Source of the DNA: Ganoderma boninense
Lineage: Eukaryota; Basidiomycota; Agaricomycetes; Polyporales; Polyporaceae
DNA length: 64,000 nucleotides
Assembly: GCA_002900995.3 (NCBI GenBank)
Contig: CM035304.1
Location: 2,013,476-2,077,475, forward strand
Direction: 5' to 3'
Position 1 is the first letter of the stretch. Each line of letters opens with the position of its first letter. Shown here one piece after another: positions 59,564 through 64,000 of the stretch. Made by a program: the position numbers and the translations under genes. Under the pieces are notes generated by a model. The model searched no databases. It saw only the letters and a list, made by a program, of their open reading frames with translations, and was not told the DNA's origin.

Positions 59564-60977
59564 TTATCCAATCTGGACACGGTACTTACTACTTCTGCCT
59601 GGAAATGCCTTCTTGAAGGTGCCCAGGCCGCGCGTGACAATGCCAGAGAATAATCTCCCCGGCCGAGATCCAGCCTTCTGGGATGGCTTGTTGGCATGTA
59701 TGCGTGGCATCTCGAGAGAGGAAGGCTCCAGTGTGGACTGTGCCGCAGCTTGTGCCGCATTATGCCTCTCAATCGCGGCATTGATGATACTAGGTGAGTG
59801 CGCAAGGTTGTCAGTATCTGGATACATAGAAAGAAACTGGGAGATACAACTAATAGATACTCACGCGCCGATTCTTTGCTGCTCTGTCCAAAGCTCGACA
59901 GGGCTGGGAATCGTACTCTCGCTAAGGTGCTCGTCCAGCTCAAACCAGCAATCAACAAGAGGAAGGTACTTAGTGGCAAGGCTAGGCTGCCACCCGAAGA
60001 GGTCCAGCGAGAGGAGTTGCTCCACGGGCGATGGTATCGAGAGAAGGTCGGACTTAGATGTGTTGGATGGTGTCTTGCTGTCCTTATCCACGGTCCGATC
60101 TTCTGCCTTGATGTTCGACACACCTGGAACGCGGATGAGTGAGGGAAGCTGGCCTCTTAGAGCTTCGTAATAGGGATCAGGAGGCATGGAAGGGATCCCG
60201 AACGATGCAGCGGTGGGAGGATGTCTGGGGGGCGTAACCTCTGGCCCTTGCAGGTAGGCACCGATACGGCTGATATGTGGCTTGAAGCTACCAACCAGCC
60301 GAAGGTGTGGCATCAATTCCAGCGAGACGGCCTTGCGGTCGTCATACATGTCGCCCCCATGTCTGACGCGGAGACGCAACTCTGTCTCGTCCTCCACCCA
60401 GAAGAAGCAGTTCTTGAACGGAAACTTGAACATATGATTGGGATCCTCGTCATCCACGAATGGACTAGGCACTACTAGATGCGCTGTGTTGGGATGGATC
60501 GGAAGGACCATGTCGGGAGTGATACCCCAATCGGGGCACTCGGGACGGAGGGTAGAAGCGACAGGGCGCACACGATAGCGGCACCACTCGCTTTGGGGCA
60601 TAGGGAGACCCAAGACCTGTAGAAATAAATCAGTTATGCGGAGGAATCAGCGGAAAGGGAGGGATAGAGCGAACGGATTCGAGGTACACCAAGTACTTCT
60701 TGGTTGTCATATTCGTCGCCTGTGCTATCGCCACAGGATCGTCCAACCCCGCCGCCTTAACCATCGCGACTGGATCCATCTTGACAACGGCAAATCGTCT
60801 CCGCTGGGGGAATATGGAAAGTGGATCAGGTGAGGTTGTGAGACGACCGTCCGTGGACCGCACGGCAGGTGCGAGTGTCAGTCGTCGTGGCGCGCCATCC
60901 GAAGAGTTGATACCACATTCGGGACAGTCCGTTCCACGAGAGCAGCGAAGCCGAGGATCGTTAGGGTATACAGGCAT
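59564..60977 (-). CDS. Family A protein, copy A5 (most diverged intact copy), 426 aa
   Basis: Exons 60977-60675, 60616-59865 and 59789-59564 join to 1281 nt in phase. The start MPVYPNDPRLRCSRG adds about 65 residues with Cys pairs (CSRGTDCPEC) before the family block FAVVKMDPVAMVKAAGLDDP ... TTKKYLVYLES; an ATG at about 60782, inside that block, is too late to be the start. Exon 2 has GLPMPQSEWCRYRV, TLRPECPD, DMVLPIHPNT, FKFPFKNCFFW and LPLVDCWFELDEHLSE then STIPSPVELW. The second Cys of the WCxYC motif is Arg here. Exon 3 begins AIINAAIERHNAAQ and ends in a basic tail (RGLGTFKKAFPGRSSK), unlike the acidic tails of A2 and A3. It is head to head with B2. Confidence 0.78.
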
Positions 60978-61118
60978 AGACTCGGAGAGGGGATGTGGGG
61001 GAGAGGAGAAGGAGAGAAGGAGTCAGACAGGGCTAAGTGGGTGTTGTATACGGAGCTGAGGCGGGGCTGTGGTGCTTCAGTGGCACTCACAGCCCACGTT
61101 GAAAACGGTTTCGAGTCG

Positions 61119-61162
61119 TGACGCGGCGCCCAATGTTTTGACATGTTTGTTTGCGTGGGCGT
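61119..61162. promoter_or_regulatory. Partly conserved upstream element of the A5/B2 pair
   Basis: TGGGCGT is present at 61156-61162, preceded by TGTTTGTTTGCG much as in A2. The expected CCGTCAGCGC is replaced by a looser GACGCGGCGCCC (61120-61131). The element lies 180 bp upstream of the A5 ATG and 290 bp upstream of the B2 ATG. Confidence 0.5.
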
Positions 61163-61448
61163 AGTTTCCCAGCACCTGCCATGTGAGCGATATTCTTCAT
61201 CCAGGGTGCTCGCGCTAACCCCCTCCAGAAGCATCGTGTGAGTGCAACTGAGCACAATGAGGGACAATTGTTACCACTATATTCGCCAAGTATCAGGACA
61301 TCAAGACGCCCGGACCGCATGTCACTTATATCCCGTCCCCAGATAACACCTAGTAGCGCTGAGCACTTGCGCATCGCCTCGCCTTCCACCACTCAGAGCC
61401 GCCCCCGTCCGTCCGTCCTCCTCTTACCCTTCTCAGTTCTTCTGCATC

Positions 61449-62818
61449 ATGGACAACTCAGGCACATGTGAATACTGCAGGAGTGCTCGTCACGATGAAT
61501 ACTTTCCCGATGCAGCCTCTAATCGCACGATGTACGACGAAGGAGAGGTGGTGCGTATCAAGGAGTCCATACACAATTTTGTCCAGCACGGAATAGTCGA
61601 AAGAACCGCTGTTACCCTCAAGTATTCTGGATTCGAGGTCGACACCCCGATGGAGGCCTATAAAGACTATCGCAGGAGACCAGGAATGTTGCTCCACCCT
61701 CGAAAGGTCACGCACTCAAAGGAGGATTACGACATTGCGTCGAGTATCCTCTTGTTCGCGACATTCGACGGTCATGCCCCATTGCTCTCTGACCTGCCCA
61801 AAATCCTTCAATTTTTCTGCATTCCTATTGCCCCACACTCTGCCGTTCAGCATCTCCGGGAACACAACATACCCCGGCATATTCACACTATTCCCGAGTG
61901 GAGCAACAGCAGGGATGCGTCGAAGCGACCTGGTCCCATCGACGCGTGGCTCATCGCCCTAGAATTCATTTCTCGAGGAAATGTTGACAGCAGGTGGAAC
62001 AATGCAAACAGCACTAGGGCAGGATCCGCGTTCACGGTCGGATGGGATACGTGGGCAACTATCCATCAGGAAATGGATGATTTGTGGAGGTCTTGGCTGG
62101 AGCAATGCCGGCACAGCAGAGGAGTCCTTGAAGAGTACAAAAATGACTACCTGGTAAGTATCGTTACGTGCTCGTTATGTTCGAAACATGAACATCACCT
62201 TCTCAGGAGTGCCTTGCGACTTTAGAGGAGAGGCACGAGGCGGTGAGCATTACGGATCTGAGCTTTCAATGCAAGAAGCCGAAAATTAACATTGCCATGA
62301 GAGACAGATACGGCAGAGAGAGGCTGAGAAGGCCAAAAAAGAGGCCAAACAGAAGGCAGGCCAGATGCGCCCAGAGACGAGTACGGCGCCGCAATCCGTG
62401 TCTCCGACGACATCGGGCTCCCCGGCGGGTCGGCTACCAGTAAGTTTGTCCCTGATTCAGGACATAAAATGTCACCATTGATATCTAATCCAGGACGTGA
62501 GACCGGCTACTCTAGTTACTGCAAGCAGGAGCTTTGCGAACATCCTCGCAGGCGGCTCCCAGCCAAAGGTCGCTGTGCAGCGGCAGACAGCTTCAGTAAG
62601 CGAACCAAATTTCCCAAAATTGCATGCAAATGAGACTCACGGCTAATTTTCAGGCTGCTGTTGCTCAAGGCGACATGTCTACCCCTCGACTGGCCCTCAT
62701 GGATCACTTGAACGAAGTCTTAAAATCAAGCAATACACCGACAAGCAAAATAACAACTGGGGAGAGGACTGTGCAACGCACCAACGAGGAAGGCAGGTTG
62801 GTACATGCCCCGATATGA
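61449..62818 (+). CDS. Family B protein, copy B2 (unknown function), 381 aa
   Basis: Five exons (61449-62153, 62207-62242, 62302-62439, 62494-62595, 62654-62818) join to 1146 nt without a break. The start MDNSGTCEYCRSARHDEY has a CxxC pair, followed by YDEGEVVRIKESIHNFV, a variable stretch, SILLFATFDGHAPLLSDLPK, ILQFFCIPIAPH, PEWSNS and DAWLIALEFISRGNVDSRW. A charged helix with RQREAEKAKKEAKQKAGQ, likely a coiled coil, follows, then a Ser/Thr-rich tail. There is no signal peptide or transmembrane segment, so it is probably intracellular. The last exon may instead splice on at GGCAG-GTTGGT (62792), so the extreme C terminus is uncertain. It is transcribed away from A5, in the same arrangement as B1 and A2. 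I do not recognise the family. Confidence 0.78.
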
Positions 62819-63634
62819 CCCATCTCCATGACATGTAGAGTTGCTAAGCTATGCGCATATTTGTAGTTGAATGTGGCATGAAACGTCTCGAAGCAAAGCA
62901 CACAGGCCGAGATAGCGTCCCTTCATGAAGTCGACGGGATATTTCCTAAGCGTAGGACGGCTTCTTTGGTTATGTACAGATCTGGATATTGTTCAGGAGC
63001 AACAAAACAAACTATCGCTTTATGACTTACGTCTTCCGGTGGACAGGGGGACCTGGGTGAAGGAAGCTAGATGTCATGTCTGAAAATAATAAACCATCCT
63101 GAAGCTGACTATGTATGCGCATTCAATGGGTCTAGGAGAGCATGGTTGAGATGTCGACAAGTGAAACTAATACGTACCTAGTATCCCCAGGGGCGTCAAG
63201 TCAGCATAGGAGGTCGCATGGGAACTTGCCATGGGAGATCATTTGAAGAAGATATTGCAAGCGAAGCAGAGTCGAAATTTAACTTTGAGTGGGAGAACGC
63301 GCTGAACAAGGTTTGACGACATGGCAGGAAGCTGAAGAGGGACAAGGAAGAAAGGTCGAGCCTGAGTCGGATTAGAGAAATTCAGTCGGAGTCGAAACTA
63401 CAATCGTACATTCATGCTCCGCAAGCAGCTTTCACATTCCTCAGTTCCCCATATGCGAGGAGCCAGCGTGCAGCAAATCTTCCGCCTTCATGTATTCGAT
63501 ACCCTACATAGTATGGAACAAGATCATTTTCCAAGACATGAATTGTTCTATGTGAGCTGGTTGAGCCATTTACGGAGCGATTTCCCATTGAAGTCATCCG
63601 TGAATGACCCATTGAAGTCCGAGCCATGTCACAA
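62819..63634. other. Intergenic between convergent genes
   Basis: No supported gene. A minus-strand frame at 63627-63412 might be a terminal exon of the gene at the window edge, since that gene's stop follows a possible GTGAGA donor, but its composition is unconvincing. Confidence 0.4.
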
Positions 63635-64000
63635 TTACAAGTGGGATCTCACCAACGGATCCGCGTGTTGCCCAACCCGCTCAAGCCCAAGGTCCACACG
63701 TGCATCGCCCCCGAAGACTTTCAGTGACTCAACGAACGCCTCCCAGCTATCATCCGACACGATCGGCGCGTTCATGTACGCGACCATGTCCATCTCCTGC
63801 ACAAGCTCGCCGAGGATCGGCAGCACCTCGTCCATCGCGCGCGTCGCCATCGCCTGCTGCGCGCTCAGCCCCAGGCCCGCGTGCTCCGAGTACCACGCCG
63901 AGTCGAGCTTCACAATGTTCGCGACGTATAGGTCGACGAGGCATTGGCGCACGCCCTGCGCGACCGCCGCCTCGTACGCCATCCGGTGCCCGATGGCTTC
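63635..64000 (-). CDS. C-terminal part of a probable acyl-CoA oxidase/dehydrogenase-like protein, cut by the window edge
   Basis: The minus-strand frame enters from beyond 64000 and reads EAIGHRMAYEAAVAQGVRQ, LVDLYVANIVKLDSAWYSEH, then an Ala/Met-rich helix (LSAQQAMATRAMDEVLPILG) and VAYMNAPIVSDDSWEAFVES, ending at 63635. This helical C-terminal region resembles the end of fungal acyl-CoA oxidase/dehydrogenase-like proteins, which oxidise acyl-CoA with a bound flavin; the flavin and active-site parts lie outside the window, so the call rests on the end of the protein only. The strong GC bias at third codon positions supports a real exon. The last residues may be intronic, because GTTG-GTGAGA near 63655 looks like a donor. 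Confidence 0.5.
   Translation of the reverse strand, partial: EAIGHRMAYEAAVAQGVRQCLVDLYVANIVKLDSAWYSEHAGLGLSAQQAMATRAMDEVLPILGELVQEMDMVAYMNAPIVSDDSWEAFVESLKVFGGDARVDLGLERVGQHADPLVRSHL

Overview
The window comes from a filamentous basidiomycete, most likely an agaricomycete of the wood-decay (polypore) type. The evidence is dense intron-rich genes with 45-75 nt GT-AG introns, about 50-60% GC, a secreted GH10 xylanase, a berberine-bridge-type FAD oxidase, an EF-hand/ZZ-finger protein of a kind I know from agaricomycetes, multi-exon seven-helix proteins and a Tnp2-type DNA transposase. No bacterial or viral gene was seen. There are 100 unresolved bases at 45035-45134.

Layout. 1-3.4 kb holds only a decayed gene piece. 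3.4-7.9 kb is an apparently intact eight-exon Tnp2/CACTA-type transposase. 9.2-13.4 kb carries three unknown genes. 13.4-17.6 kb is gene-poor, with a 12-bp tandem repeat and a 0.5-kb AT-rich block of short repeats. 17.7-18.4 kb is an outlying, broken member of 'family A' (below). 21.4-25.1 kb is a 681-aa seven-helix receptor-like gene with one intron of about 1 kb. 26.7-31.1 kb is an EF-hand plus ZZ-finger gene with several frame breaks. 32.1-33.6 kb is the GH10 xylanase, followed by an intron-containing tRNA-Ala(AGC). 35.3-38.4 kb is the FAD oxidase, 39.1-42.5 kb a DH-BAR-SH3 RhoGEF on the minus strand, and 43.7-45.0 kb a CaiB/BaiF-type CoA-transferase cut by the gap.

45.8-62.8 kb is the most interesting part. 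It holds four intact copies of an unrecognised three-exon protein family on the minus strand (family A: 45.8-47.2, 49.9-51.1, 51.4-52.9 and 59.6-61.0 kb) and two copies of a second unrecognised family on the plus strand (family B: 47.6-48.9 and 61.4-62.8 kb). At both ends of this block A and B lie head to head across a 370-470 bp shared upstream region. All four A upstream regions contain TGGGCGT, and in three it is preceded 35-36 bp earlier by CCGTCAGCGC. An unrelated seven-helix gene (56.0-57.7 kb) lies between the A copies. The window ends with the 3' part of a probable acyl-CoA oxidase/dehydrogenase-like gene on the minus strand.

The four intact A genes, one B gene, both seven-helix genes, the transposase and the 12.1-kb gene all give spliced lengths divisible by three. 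In contrast, at least ten other positions, several in genes expected to be functional, need about one extra base to keep frame. This may reflect base-deletion errors in the assembly as much as true gene decay. Functions come from motif recognition in translated exons; no search was run.
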